Assembly: GCA_020073525.1 (NCBI GenBank)
Contig: JAIQFA010000032.1
Span: forward strand, 1 to 50,268
Reading direction: 5' to 3'
Length of the DNA stretch: 50,268 nucleotides
Source of the DNA: Terriglobia bacterium
GTDB taxonomy: Bacteria > Acidobacteriota > Terriglobia > Terriglobales > Acidobacteriaceae
Shown here one piece after another: positions 8,501-17,270 of this stretch. Each line of letters starts with the position of its first letter. Position 1 is the first letter of the stretch. The translations under genes were made by a program, and so were the position numbers. Below the pieces are notes generated by a model that saw only the letters and a list, made by a program, of their open reading frames with translations, had not been told where the DNA came from and did not search any database.

Positions 8501-8995
8501 TTGAGCACATCACTCCATTCGAAGATCGTTTCGCGCGAGCAACTTCGCGAGCGTGTGGCCGCATGGCGGCGCGCCGGCGACCGCGTCACGCTCGCCAACG
8601 GCTGCTTCGATCTGTTGCATGTCGGCCACGTCCGCTACCTTCACGCCGCTCACGAACTCGGCGGCAAGCTGATTGTCGCGGTAAACGCCGACACCTCCGT
8701 GCGCACATTAAAGGGTGAAGGGCGACCGGTAATGCCGGCCGAAGAACGCGCGGAAATTCTCGCGTCGCTCGCCGATGTGGACGCCGTCGTGGTCTTTCCG
8801 GAAGAGGACGTGCGCGCCATCATTCGCGAAATTCGTCCCGATTTTCACGCCAAGGGCACGGACTACACGGCCGAGAGCGTTCCCGAGCGCGACGAAGTCG
8901 AAGCCTGTGGCGGCCGGGTCGTCATCGTGGGCGATCCCAAGAATCACTCGGCCACCCAGATTATCCGTTCGCGGCGGGGGCCGCGAAAATCGTGA
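8501..8995 (+). CDS. rfaE2: D-glycero-beta-D-manno-heptose 1-phosphate adenylyltransferase (RfaE domain II)
   Basis: 164 residues, cytidylyltransferase-like Rossmann fold. The nucleotide site is [15 protein letters not shown] with the HxGH motif near residues 41-44, followed by [14 protein letters not shown]. It makes ADP-heptose from heptose 1-phosphate and ATP. TTG at 8501 is the only start that keeps the usual N-terminus; no strong ribosome site is visible, so the exact start is uncertain. The stop overlaps the GTG start of waaC (GTGA), which indicates coupled translation with the enzyme that uses the product. Confidence 0.92.
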   Translation: MSTSLHSKIVSREQLRERVAAWRRAGDRVTLANGCFDLLHVGHVRYLHAAHELGGKLIVAVNADTSVRTLKGEGRPVMPAEERAEILASLADVDAVVVFPEEDVRAIIREIRPDFHAKGTDYTAESVPERDEVEACGGRVVIVGDPKNHSATQIIRSRRGPRKS

Positions 8996-10131
8996 GATTC
9001 GAGAGCCTGCTCGTGGTGCGCCTCAGCGCTATGGGAGACATCATCCACACCTTGCCGGCCGCAGCCGCGCTGCGCCAGGCTTTCCCCCATGCCACCTTGG
9101 GGTGGCTTGTCGAAGAGCGCTGGACGGAGTTGCTGTGCACGCTGCGCTACCCGCGTTCGGGCCCGCGTTCTCCGCAGCGTCCGCTGGTTGACCGTGTCCA
9201 TTCCGTGAACACGGCGGAATGGCGCCACGCGTTGCTCTCGTTCAACACCTGGCAGCAGATGGCCGTGGGCTTGAGTCATTTGCGCGGAGTTCAATATGAC
9301 GCGGTGATTGATTTTCAGGGCGCGGTGCGTTCGGCATTGCTGGCCCGCTGGTCGGGCGCGCCCATCGTGTATGGGAGCGCGCAACCGCGCGAGAATGCTG
9401 CCAGCATGTTTTACACGCAAAAAGTGTTGACGAAAGGCGTGCATGTCGTCGAACAGGCGCTTGCCCTAGCCGGCCAGATCGTCCCTAAGGAAACTCTGAT
9501 TGAGTTCCTGGGTTCCTCCGTGCAACCCTGTGTACCCTGTGGTTCAAGGTTTTCGTCGGCGCTTAATCGGGATCTCCCTAAACAGACAGTGGAGCCCCAG
9601 GTGGAATTTCCCGTGGACCCCGATGCGGAGAGCAAGATTGACAGCTTGGTCGGGGACTTGAAGGACTTTGCCATCCTCAATCCCGGCGCCGGCTGGGGAG
9701 CGAAGCGCTGGCCCGCCGAACGCTACGGGCAGGTCGCGAAGGAACTCGCAGAGGACGGACTATCCTCGCTCATAAACTACGGCCCGGGAGAGGAAGAGTT
9801 GGCGGCCGCAGTGGAATCGGCCAGCGCGGGCGCCGCTCGAAAAGTATCCTGCTCGATCGCTGAATTGATTGCCCTCACGCGCCGCGCTCGCCTCTTCATT
9901 GGAGGCGATACAGGTCCGATGCACCTCGCGGCAGCTCTGAAAGTTCCGGTGGTGGCCATCTTTGGTCCGACCAACCCCGCGCGCAACGGCCCGTTTGGAA
10001 CGCGATCGATTGTCCTGCGCAGCGCCAGCAGCACGACCGATCACTCCCGGCGCCGCGAACCGGAACAAGGTTTGCTGGAAATCACCGTCGGCGAGGTCGT
10101 TGCCGCGGCCCGGAAGCTGTTTCGGAATTAG
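8992..10131 (+). CDS. waaC: LPS heptosyltransferase I
   Basis: 379 residues, glycosyltransferase family 9. The N-terminus [17 protein letters not shown] and the ADP-heptose site [20 protein letters not shown] followed by FGPTNP are diagnostic. It transfers the first heptose to Kdo2-lipid A in the inner membrane. Residues about 173-197 come from a family A repeat (9511-9581). This is an in-frame insertion of roughly 24 residues between the two Rossmann domains, a place where a loop could be tolerated. It starts with GTG overlapping the rfaE2 stop. With waaA, lpxK and rfaE1/2 it shows that the organism makes a heptose-containing inner core. Confidence 0.93.
   Translation: MRFESLLVVRLSAMGDIIHTLPAAAALRQAFPHATLGWLVEERWTELLCTLRYPRSGPRSPQRPLVDRVHSVNTAEWRHALLSFNTWQQMAVGLSHLRGVQYDAVIDFQGAVRSALLARWSGAPIVYGSAQPRENAASMFYTQKVLTKGVHVVEQALALAGQIVPKETLIEFLGSSVQPCVPCGSRFSSALNRDLPKQTVEPQVEFPVDPDAESKIDSLVGDLKDFAILNPGAGWGAKRWPAERYGQVAKELAEDGLSSLINYGPGEEELAAAVESASAGAARKVSCSIAELIALTRRARLFIGGDTGPMHLAAALKVPVVAIFGPTNPARNGPFGTRSIVLRSASSTTDHSRRREPEQGLLEITVGEVVAAARKLFRN
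9511..9581 (+). repeat. Dispersed ~70-bp repeat, family A copy inside waaC
   Basis: Matches 1039-1110 along its whole length with scattered differences. It reads in frame as [20 protein letters not shown] within waaC. Confidence 0.9.
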
Positions 10132-10155
10132 CAGGCGGCGGAGATAATTTGTTTT

Positions 10156-10223
10156 TGGGTGGCGCAGCGGTTTACCGCTGCGATATCTGGCCCATTTTCA
10201 AAACCGGCTTTAGCCGCTGAGGT
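10156..10223. repeat. Double-hairpin REP, family B variant
   Basis: GGGTGGCGCAGCGGTTTACC plus CGCTGCG arm, then CGGCTTTAGCCGCTGAGGT. The same variant occurs at 25752-25819. Confidence 0.85.
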
Positions 10224-10321
10224 CAGACTGCGGCAAGCGAGATGCTTTTTCCCGCAAGCGGTGAGGCTCTCCGCCACCTAGGGCAAACCACGAGATTGCG
10301 TGTTTCAGCAACCCATCTAGA

Positions 10322-10915
10322 GTGAACGAAGTTTTACAATCCGGATCGCAGCCCCCGCCGAGCAACGTCAGCGCCTGGTCGCGTGTGGCCCGTCGCGTCC
10401 GTGTGCCCCTGGGGTTTGTCTTTGCGGTTGTCTATGTCTGGCTGGCGCGGCCGACCAGAACGTCTCTCATCGCCGGCGCACTGGTGCTGTTGCCCGGCCT
10501 GCTTTTGCGCGCGCTCGCTTCCGGCCACGTGCAAAAAGACAAGCAGCTCACTACCAGCGGCCCCTACGCCTACACTCGCAATCCTCTGTACCTCGGCTCG
10601 CTGATGCTGGCGGCGGGCTTCGCCATCGCGGCGCGCAGCTGGTGGATCGTCGCCATCATGCTCCTGATGTTCGCCGTAATTTATATCCCGGTCATTGCCG
10701 GCGAAGAACGCTACCTGCGAGAGACGTTCCCCGAGTACGACGACTATGCCCGCCACGTGCCGCGCATGTTCCCACGGCTTACCCGCTACGGCAGCCAGCA
10801 GAGTGAGTACTCGTCCGTGCGCTACTGGAAGCACCGCGAATATCAGGCGAGTATCGGCTGCGTGGTCGTGCTGACCATCCTCGTCGTCAAGCTGATCGTC
10901 AAGCTGGTGTGGTAG
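10322..10915 (+). CDS. Isoprenylcysteine methyltransferase (ICMT)-like membrane protein
   Basis: 197 residues with four or five hydrophobic segments. The PEMT/ICMT signature is seen as TTSGPYAYTRNPLYLGS (about residues 76-92) and EERYLRETFPEYDDYARHVP (about 137-156). These proteins methylate small substrates with SAM at the membrane; the bacterial substrate is generally unknown. GTG at 10322 is used because the frame is closed just upstream; residues 1-20 are polar and could be trimmed. The next gene starts about 40 bases downstream, so the two may be co-transcribed. No link to LPS is shown other than position. Confidence 0.82.
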   Translation: MNEVLQSGSQPPPSNVSAWSRVARRVRVPLGFVFAVVYVWLARPTRTSLIAGALVLLPGLLLRALASGHVQKDKQLTTSGPYAYTRNPLYLGSLMLAAGFAIAARSWWIVAIMLLMFAVIYIPVIAGEERYLRETFPEYDDYARHVPRMFPRLTRYGSQQSEYSSVRYWKHREYQASIGCVVVLTILVVKLIVKLVW

Positions 10916-10956
10916 TCTGCCGTGGGGTTCCGGTCCATTCAAGGGCTAACAAAACA

Positions 10957-11748
10957 GTGCTGAACAGCTGCCACTGCCGTTTGATGACGACGTTGCTGAT
11001 CGCGACCCTGTTGTCGGCGCAGCAGGGCCCACACACAGACACGATCGGCCCCGCTCCGGTGCAGATCGCGCCTCCTCGTCCCAACTATCCTTTCCCTGAT
11101 GGACACAGCTATGTCTATGGGGCGGAGTGGCATCTGATCACTGCCGGGACCGGTGTGGTGAGGATGGATGCCGCCGGAAACGACCGCAAAGTCACGGCGA
11201 CCGCCGAATCCTCTGGAGCCGTCAACGTCCTGTTTCCTGTACACGACCGCTTTGAGTCGCACTTCGATCCGCGGACGTTCTGCTCGCTTTCCATCTTCAA
11301 GCACAGCGAGGAAGGCTCGCACAAACGCGAGACGTCGATCCAGTTCGATTACGCGCGCAAGAGAAGCACGCTCGATGAAAAGAACCTGAAAACCGGAGAG
11401 ACCAAGCACGTTGAAAACGACCTTGCCGGTTGCACCACCGACGTCATCACCGGCTTCTACTACCTGCAGTCGCTGCCACTGCAGCTCGGTGCCAGCTACG
11501 AGTTTCCGATCAGCGATGGAAAGACGACCGTAGTCCGTGCCACCGTGGAGAAGCGCGAGCAGATCCGGGTGCCCGCCGGATCGTTCCCGACCGTGCTGGT
11601 AACGGCCGAAGCCACCTCCGGCCCGCTGCAGTCCAAGGGCAGAGTGTGGGTGTGGTACTCGGAGGATCCCAGCCACACGCCAGTGCAAATGCGCGCCAAG
11701 CTGGGATGGGGCACGCTGCTGTTTCGCCTGCAGAGGATCGAGAGGTAA
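10957..11748 (+). CDS. DUF3108 family secreted protein
   Basis: 263 residues from GTG 10957 (AAGGG about 11 bases upstream); GTG 10909 and ATG 10984 are also possible. A short signal peptide ends near TLLSAQQG. The mature protein fits DUF3108: HSYVYGAEWHLITAGTGVVR near the start, a VHDRFESHFD segment and a C-terminal VPAGSFPTVLVTAEA followed by VWVWYSEDPSHTPVQM. Family members are predicted periplasmic lipocalin-like beta proteins, often called conserved hypothetical. The exact function is unknown. Confidence 0.8.
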   Translation: MLNSCHCRLMTTLLIATLLSAQQGPHTDTIGPAPVQIAPPRPNYPFPDGHSYVYGAEWHLITAGTGVVRMDAAGNDRKVTATAESSGAVNVLFPVHDRFESHFDPRTFCSLSIFKHSEEGSHKRETSIQFDYARKRSTLDEKNLKTGETKHVENDLAGCTTDVITGFYYLQSLPLQLGASYEFPISDGKTTVVRATVEKREQIRVPAGSFPTVLVTAEATSGPLQSKGRVWVWYSEDPSHTPVQMRAKLGWGTLLFRLQRIER

Positions 11749-11762
11749 GTACGCGATACATC

Positions 11763-11852
11763 CAGCCGCGTAGCGGCGCAACAGGAAAGCCCGGCACGTG
11801 AGTGCCGGGTGGACGAAATTGAAGAGGCCCGAGTCCCGCAGGGACGGCACTC
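11763..11852. repeat. Family D repeat copy 2, between convergent genes
   Basis: Has the CCCGGCACGTGAGTGCCGGG hairpin and GTCCCGCAGGGAC. It is near-identical to 4750-4835. Its two hairpins lie between the ends of the DUF3108 and TPR genes and could act as a terminator in both directions. Confidence 0.85.
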
Positions 11853-11856
11853 TGTT

Positions 11857-13473
11857 CTACCTCTGCGCCACCACGGCCTGTTTCGCCTTCGCCAGTTCCG
11901 GACGCAGCGACCTCGACCCGGCACAATTCTTGATCAGCACGGCGTAGTACTCTGTCGCCTGCGAAGCCAGTCCTGCCATCTCCGCCGCCTGGGCCGCGCC
12001 ATAGAGGCTGTTGAATCGATTTGGAAAGAATTTCAAACCAGTCTTGTATTCTGCAAGAGCCTGCTCCGGACGTTTCATCTCGAGCAGCATGTCAGCGAGC
12101 ATCTCCCGGGCAGGTATTCCGCCATCGGATTCGTCGCCTGACGCTTCCTGCTTTTCGGCAATCGCGCGCAACGCCGCAACCGCGTCGTCATTCTTGCCTT
12201 CTACATGATCCAGCCACGCCGCAGCTTCCTTCCGATCCTGGTCGACGGCCTCCGCGAAGGTCTTCTTTTTCTGATCGAGAAGAATCTTCTGAATCGCATC
12301 GATGTGGTCGATATCGGCCCGTGCCTGCGCGGCATTCCCACTGTGCGCCGCGCCGATCGCCCGCGCCCAGTAGGTAATGGATCCATCCCCGCCCGTGGCA
12401 TTGGCAACCGGGGTCAAAGAAGCCGCTTCCGCCCAATGGCGCATCTCCAACGCGTAGCGGGCGGGAAATGCGACCAGTGCATACAAGCGCGGATCGTGGC
12501 CCGTTCCGTACATGTCTTTCATCGGGGCCATGGCTTTCACTTCTTCAATTACTTTGAGGGCGTCGGCTTCGCGTCCACTCTGCAGATAGGCGGACACGAG
12601 GTAATCCATGGCGTGGAACTGGTGGCCTTCACCGCCCATGTGCATCGCCGCCGTCTTACGAGTGGCGGCAATGGACGCCAAGTTCGAATTGATGTCATCC
12701 TGCCAGAGGCCGAGGCGAGCAAAGATATGCGACGGCATGTGCAGCGCATGCGGAGCAGCGGGTGCAATCTGCGCGTATCGCCGAGCCGCCGGCAGGCCAA
12801 GTTGCGCCAACTGCGGCTTGTCGTAAGTGTGGATCAGGTAGTGCGCGATGCCCGGATGATTGGGCTCGGCATCAAACAGTTTTTCCAGGATGGCTCCCGC
12901 CTGCTTGCGATTGGCAAACGTGGTGTCGTTGTCGGGCTCCGACGCCAGCAACGAGAGCGCGTAGAAAGCGGCCGCCTCGTGGTCGTCTGGATATTTCTGG
13001 TACACCTTCTCCATGGCGGCGGAGTAAGCCCGCGCTCGCGCTTGGTGGTCCGCTTTTTTGCTATTGGAGTAGAACGCCTCGAGGGCGTGAATGTAGTCGC
13101 GCTCGCGGTCAGACTTCGCTTTCGCTTTATCGGCCTTCTTTAACTCCGCCGAGGCGCGCTTGATGACGGCCGCATCCGGCTGATTCCAGAGCTGGTGCCA
13201 CAGGCTCATGGCCTCGCCCCAGTACGCCATGGCGCACGTCGGGTCCTGTTTTTCAACCTCGAGAAAAGTCTTCTCCGCCTCTTCGTACCAGAAGGAATGC
13301 AGTAGCGCGACGCCCTCTTCGAATGTCTTCTGCGCAGCGGGAGAACAAGACACCGGAAAATGCACCGTGCCCAGTTGGTCCTGCGTAAGCTCTTCGTGAT
13401 GATGGCCTTCGTCACCAGCCGCCACGCCGCAGATGGCCACGGCCACACACAACACCCAGATCAATTTGCGCAT
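11857..13473 (-). CDS. Secreted TPR-repeat protein
   Basis: 538 residues from ATG 13473, which has GGGGTG upstream and starts a signal peptide (MRKLIWVLCVAVAICGVAAG). TPR-like helical pairs run over most of the length, for example YEEAEKTFLEVEKQDPTCAM near residue 65 and RPEQALAEYKTGLKFFPNRF near 475. An HHHEEL cluster follows the signal peptide. His-rich HALHMPSHIFARLG lies in the middle, a motif shared by a family of bacterial TPR proteins that I know only as uncharacterised. Probably a periplasmic or outer-membrane scaffold. It is divergent from the VWFA gene and shares its 130-bp promoter region. Confidence 0.85.
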   Translation of the reverse strand: MRKLIWVLCVAVAICGVAAGDEGHHHEELTQDQLGTVHFPVSCSPAAQKTFEEGVALLHSFWYEEAEKTFLEVEKQDPTCAMAYWGEAMSLWHQLWNQPDAAVIKRASAELKKADKAKAKSDRERDYIHALEAFYSNSKKADHQARARAYSAAMEKVYQKYPDDHEAAAFYALSLLASEPDNDTTFANRKQAGAILEKLFDAEPNHPGIAHYLIHTYDKPQLAQLGLPAARRYAQIAPAAPHALHMPSHIFARLGLWQDDINSNLASIAATRKTAAMHMGGEGHQFHAMDYLVSAYLQSGREADALKVIEEVKAMAPMKDMYGTGHDPRLYALVAFPARYALEMRHWAEAASLTPVANATGGDGSITYWARAIGAAHSGNAAQARADIDHIDAIQKILLDQKKKTFAEAVDQDRKEAAAWLDHVEGKNDDAVAALRAIAEKQEASGDESDGGIPAREMLADMLLEMKRPEQALAEYKTGLKFFPNRFNSLYGAAQAAEMAGLASQATEYYAVLIKNCAGSRSLRPELAKAKQAVVAQR

Positions 13474-13604
13474 GGTACACCCCAATCGGAGTCTAGTGCG
13501 CGAGCTGGGACGGGGTCAAGGAAGTGGCGGGAAGAGGCACCCGCACTATCTGGTGTGCGCAAGGTCCTTGTGGACGTGATTGTCTCGTACTAACATTCCG
13601 AATC

Positions 13605-16544
13605 ATGCAGCTCTTACGTGTTGCCTTTGTAGCTGCGTTGCTCCTGTCGACCGGGCTGTTGGCTCAAGGGCAATCCGGCAACCGTAAGTACTCTTATGAG
13701 CTCCGCTTAGAGCAAGTTACCGAGGGGGAAAGTGTCTGCGTTTTGCTCCGTCGGGACGGGTACTATCACTTCGAGCGCATTCTTTCCGACAAGGCTCTTG
13801 TCTACGAGGGCTCCGTTTCCCAAGCCAGCCTGGAGGAAATCCAGACCGTCGTTAACAATGACGAACTATTGCGTCTGACGCAGTCCAAGATCCCGCTCCA
13901 CCTGTACTCTGTTAGTTGGGATGAACTGGACCTTCGTATCGCCCGAGTCACAGGATGGCAGAAACTCCGATTCCCCGATGCGGAATCGCGAAAGGCCTTT
14001 GGGCAATCGCTCGATCCGTTGCTGAAGTGGTTTCAGGCCCTGCCTACCAAGAATCGAACTGAGATGACTGCGGAGGAGGGCAAGAACAACTGTTTGCCCC
14101 CGCGGTCGGAAGAAGCAAAGCTGAAGACACGGGAAAGGCCAGCACGATCTACACCAGTCAAGGGGCCCCCCTCCCTTCCCGATTCTTACATGTTGCGAAT
14201 CGTGCTCGACCAGATAAGTCCGGGCGTAGCCAAACGAACTTGCGCAATCGTCTACCCGAACGGTTTCTACCATCTGGAGAAAAGTCGTGAAAAACATTAC
14301 TCCGAGGGGGTCTACCAACCTGACATAGTCAATCAGGGGGCTGGAGGAAAAATCAAAGCGGACGTTTTTGAGCAGTTTCTTGATTCGACTGCCACGGCTG
14401 CATTGCGGAAGCTCCTGGATACGCCCACCCTGATTGCCTCTCGTCATTCCACTCTGCCCGCTGGTCTTTACTACACCGATGCGGACATCACCATGGTGTT
14501 CATTCCCCGCGAGGGGATGGTTCAGCAACTCGCGTTCACGAACTACTTCGGGGGGGATGACGTACGCACGGCTATCGGAGCCAGAAGTGGCCGCACTCAA
14601 CATATCGATAGCGCTGCCAATCTGATTAGTCCTCTTCAAAAGTGGATGAAAAGCAACATCGAGTCGCGCAAAGCAGCGCGACTGAAAGAAGCCTTCGGGA
14701 ACAACTGCACTTCTGCAACGGCGCAGGCTCTTCCTTCCGAAATCAGCAGTGAACTCGCCCAGGTTGTGCCGGAAGATCTAGATTCCGTCACCACCGAGCC
14801 CGGCGCACCGATCCCAACTGAAGCGAAGGCCGCCGGTTCCTCCACCGCCCCGTCGCCGACTGTTACTAGCGAAGATCTCGTCGAACGCGCCGACACTGTC
14901 AACGAGCCTGGCCTCTCGTTGCGCGTGACAACTCGTATGGTAGTTCTGGATGTGATTGCGACGGAAAAGGACGGTACGCCAATTCCGGATCTTCATCTAA
15001 GCGACATTCAGGTTCTGGAAGACGGACGGCCGCAGAACGTCAAGCTCTTCTCTCGGGCCTCGAGCGATTCCGCGCACAGCGAAAAGAAACCTGCGCCGCC
15101 GCTTCCGCCGGACGTTTACTCCAATCGTCCCGTGTACAGCCGGCCGGCCGGGCCTCTAGTTCTGCTATTGCTGGACGGCGTCAACACAGCCGGTAGCGAT
15201 CAGGTTTATGCCCGCCAGCAGTTGCTGCAATACGTGCGTACTCTGAAAGCCGATCAGAGAGTGGCTATATTTGCCCTCACCACGGACTTGTTCCTGTTAC
15301 AGGATTTTACAAGCGACCCCGCAATCCTGAGGGCCGCTCTCGAGAAGTACTCCGCGAGTGACTCGTTTCTGCTGACCCGGGGCGCGCCCGCCCAAGTCAC
15401 GCCACAAATGGCCGCAATCTTGCAGTTATCGCCCGCATTGGAAACCCTGATCCGATTCAATCAGGAGAGCGCGGTCAATGCCAGCGATGAGCGGGTTCGA
15501 GTGACGCCCGCTGCGTTGCACTCGATTGCGCGGGCCATGGTCGGATATCCCGGTCGCAAGAATCTCATCTGGGTTTCATCCGGGTTCCCTGTTTCGATCC
15601 AGCTAGGCGGAGACCCTGTCGGCATGGGCCTCTCGCGAAACTATGCTGACGACCTGGCCGCCGCGGCAGCGCAACTCTCGCAGGCGCGAGTTGCAGTTTA
15701 TCCGGTCGATGCCCGCGGACTGATCGCCAACCTCCAGGACACACCGTCAGACAAAACTTCGTCGGGTGCCTTCACAGATCAAATTGTTCCCACTATCCAA
15801 TCCCCAAGCAGCAGCAGCTTTGGCGCCGAGGAATTGACGCGCACCGCTCCTTTGGTTCGTGACTCTCATATTGCGATGGCGGAAATCGCCCAGGACACCG
15901 GCGGCCGCGCCTTTTACGACGACAACAACCTTGCAGCGGCGGTGGAGGCCGGCGTGGCCGATGGCAACTCGTATTACACGCTGGGCTACTATCCGGAGAA
16001 TAAGAATTGGGATGGCAAGTTCCGGAAGATAAGTATCAAAGCTGAGCGGAAAGATATCAGGCTGCGATATCGTTCTGGTTACTACGCGATCGATTCCCTA
16101 CAACTCACCGGACCGACTGGCGCGCGGCCAGAAAAAACTCGTGTGCAAGAACTGGTCCAAGCGATCAAGGAGCCGTTGCCGGCCACGGGAGTCTCTTTTT
16201 GGGCCCACCTGATTCCTCCTCGCCCCGGGGACTCGTCAACTTACGTGGAATTCCTGGTGGACTCCAAGACAATATCCTTTGCGGAGACCGCGCTAAACCA
16301 CGATTGCAACATAGATTTCGCCACATTTACGGTCGTTTCGAATGGGAAGCTCGCCAATACGGCAGTGAAAAACGTGGCGATGTCTCTCACCGCTTCTCAG
16401 TACACCGCTGTTCGCAAGAAAGGGTTACCCTTTCGTTTGCAGATCAACTCGCTCCCCGACCACGGGAACTTGCGACTGGCGGTGCGTGACAATCGCACTG
16501 GCCTTCTGGGTACGCTCGTGATCCCGATTACTCCTGCACAATGA
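13605..16544 (+). CDS. Acidobacterial VWFA-related secreted protein
   Basis: 979 residues from ATG 13605, which opens a signal peptide (MQLLRVAFVAALLLSTGLLA). Residues about 25-150 and 205-365 seem to be two divergent copies of one domain: ELRLEQVTEGESVCVLLRRD with GYYHFERI, then LRIVLDQISPGVAKRTCAIV with GFYHLEKS. The C-terminal ~530 residues are the VWFA-like domain typical of this phylum, with VVLDVIATEKDGTPIPDLHL, VLLLLDGVNTAGSDQ at the metal-site position (a changed MIDAS), LIWVSSGFP and YYTLGYYPENKNWDGKFRKI. Role unknown; probably surface or periplasmic binding. The extra N-terminal tandem domains are the odd part. Confidence 0.88.
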   Translation: MQLLRVAFVAALLLSTGLLAQGQSGNRKYSYELRLEQVTEGESVCVLLRRDGYYHFERILSDKALVYEGSVSQASLEEIQTVVNNDELLRLTQSKIPLHLYSVSWDELDLRIARVTGWQKLRFPDAESRKAFGQSLDPLLKWFQALPTKNRTEMTAEEGKNNCLPPRSEEAKLKTRERPARSTPVKGPPSLPDSYMLRIVLDQISPGVAKRTCAIVYPNGFYHLEKSREKHYSEGVYQPDIVNQGAGGKIKADVFEQFLDSTATAALRKLLDTPTLIASRHSTLPAGLYYTDADITMVFIPREGMVQQLAFTNYFGGDDVRTAIGARSGRTQHIDSAANLISPLQKWMKSNIESRKAARLKEAFGNNCTSATAQALPSEISSELAQVVPEDLDSVTTEPGAPIPTEAKAAGSSTAPSPTVTSEDLVERADTVNEPGLSLRVTTRMVVLDVIATEKDGTPIPDLHLSDIQVLEDGRPQNVKLFSRASSDSAHSEKKPAPPLPPDVYSNRPVYSRPAGPLVLLLLDGVNTAGSDQVYARQQLLQYVRTLKADQRVAIFALTTDLFLLQDFTSDPAILRAALEKYSASDSFLLTRGAPAQVTPQMAAILQLSPALETLIRFNQESAVNASDERVRVTPAALHSIARAMVGYPGRKNLIWVSSGFPVSIQLGGDPVGMGLSRNYADDLAAAAAQLSQARVAVYPVDARGLIANLQDTPSDKTSSGAFTDQIVPTIQSPSSSSFGAEELTRTAPLVRDSHIAMAEIAQDTGGRAFYDDNNLAAAVEAGVADGNSYYTLGYYPENKNWDGKFRKISIKAERKDIRLRYRSGYYAIDSLQLTGPTGARPEKTRVQELVQAIKEPLPATGVSFWAHLIPPRPGDSSTYVEFLVDSKTISFAETALNHDCNIDFATFTVVSNGKLANTAVKNVAMSLTASQYTAVRKKGLPFRLQINSLPDHGNLRLAVRDNRTGLLGTLVIPITPAQ

Positions 16545-16757
16545 AATTACAATTCGCGCACTGGGGCGGGTGGGCCGCTTAACCGTGGGAAGTATAACCC
16601 GGTTTGAACGTCGATCGAAAACAACAGGGGGTGCGTCACTTCTCGCGCTTTTTCGAGAAGTGGCTACTAGACCGCTGACATCGGGCTGCCGAGCCCCGCG
16701 CGTAGCAGTCTTCCCATGTGTGCAGGCATCGTTAAGCGGCGGCAAGCATTTTTGGGG
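16545..16757. other. Convergent intergenic region with one hairpin
   Basis: Lies between the end of the VWFA gene (plus) and the small membrane peptide gene (minus). Apart from the hairpin at 16637-16662 I see nothing in it. Confidence 0.5.
16637..16662. terminator. Possible bidirectional terminator hairpin
   Basis: CACTTCTCG and CGAGAAGTG form a perfect 9-bp stem with an 8-base loop between two convergent genes. There is no long T run after it, so its role as a terminator is inferred from place and symmetry. Confidence 0.45.
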
Positions 16758-16865
16758 CTAGCCCTTGGGCCGTCGGCCCTTCTCGAACAGGTCGAACAGG
16801 TACTTGATGCCGCCCAGTAAACCGGCCAGAAGTAGGGCAGCACCCCACGCTTTCTTCGAAATCAT
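16758..16865 (-). CDS. 35-residue single-pass membrane peptide
   Basis: ATG 16865 to TAG 16758. The peptide starts MISKKAWGAALLLAGLLGGI and continues KYLFDLFEKGRRPKG: a basic start, one hydrophobic helix (about residues 7-24), then a charged tail. The ribosome site GAGGA lies 7 bases before the ATG. Upstream (16870-16957) are a hairpin next to the ribosome site and a 59-bp block repeated with one mismatch at 20115-20173. Function unknown; it could be a small regulatory or anchoring peptide. It lies downstream of the HD-GYP gene and the lipoprotein remnant. In the second copy of the duplication the reading frame is lost after four codons. Confidence 0.55.
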   Translation of the reverse strand: MISKKAWGAALLLAGLLGGIKYLFDLFEKGRRPKG

Positions 16866-16957
16866 TTCTTCCTCGGACAGTTCTAACTCTACGGTGTCCG
16901 GGAATGCGCCGAAAGATTACAGGGTACTTGTTACGGTGGCGTTACCTAGGTTCAGGA
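16866..16957 (-). promoter_or_regulatory. Conserved leader block and hairpin before the 35-residue peptide
   Basis: On the minus strand a 59-bp block (16899-16957) is followed by a hairpin with arms CGGACA/TGTCCG that abuts the ribosome site GAGGA. The block is repeated at 20115-20173 with a single difference, and the hairpin is kept there with a different loop and a longer stem. This looks like a leader RNA with an expression platform, but it matches no riboswitch class that I can recognise. It could also be a 3' processing or terminator element of the preceding lipoprotein gene. Confidence 0.45.
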
Positions 16958-17243
16958 TTAGCACGAAGGTCGGGGCAGCCCAATAACTGCGACAAACTTT
17001 GGGCCTATTGCAATCGATCTTATAAATCGTCATATGTTCACCGTAGATCCGCTCGGGCGATGGAGTCTCGTGTTGCGGAGTTTCCTGCGGCGAGGTTGCG
17101 GGAGGCGGAGTTTCCTTGAGCGGCGTTCTGGCAGGCTCGCTTTTGCGTTTCCAAACGACCTTAGGCTGACTTTTCAACCGCAATTCTCCACCGTTTTGCG
17201 CCGTGAACTGCAGGACGCAGCAGTGTTGGCCGCGACGCCCCAC
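16917..17243 (-). pseudogene. Remnant of the lipoprotein gene found intact at 20204-20767
   Basis: Residues coded at 16980-17216 match the last third of the intact lipoprotein: GGELRLKSQPKVVW against GGELRLKSQPKIVW, then a Pro-rich spacer and RIYGEHMTIYKIDC in both. The first ~110 codons, including signal and lipobox, are missing, and the space is taken by the end of the HD-GYP gene. At the old end the intact copy reads AGC TAT TAG; here it is AGT TAT TGG, so the stop is lost and the frame runs 21 codons on into the conserved leader block. With no start signal it is most likely not translated on its own. Confidence 0.75.
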
Positions 17244-17270
17244 CTCGCTCGTTATGTAACGGGAGCCCGA

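Noticed and set aside
12205..13143. 312-codon plus-strand frame opposite the TPR gene
   Set aside because: Antisense shadow; the minus-strand frame has signal peptide and TPR pattern.
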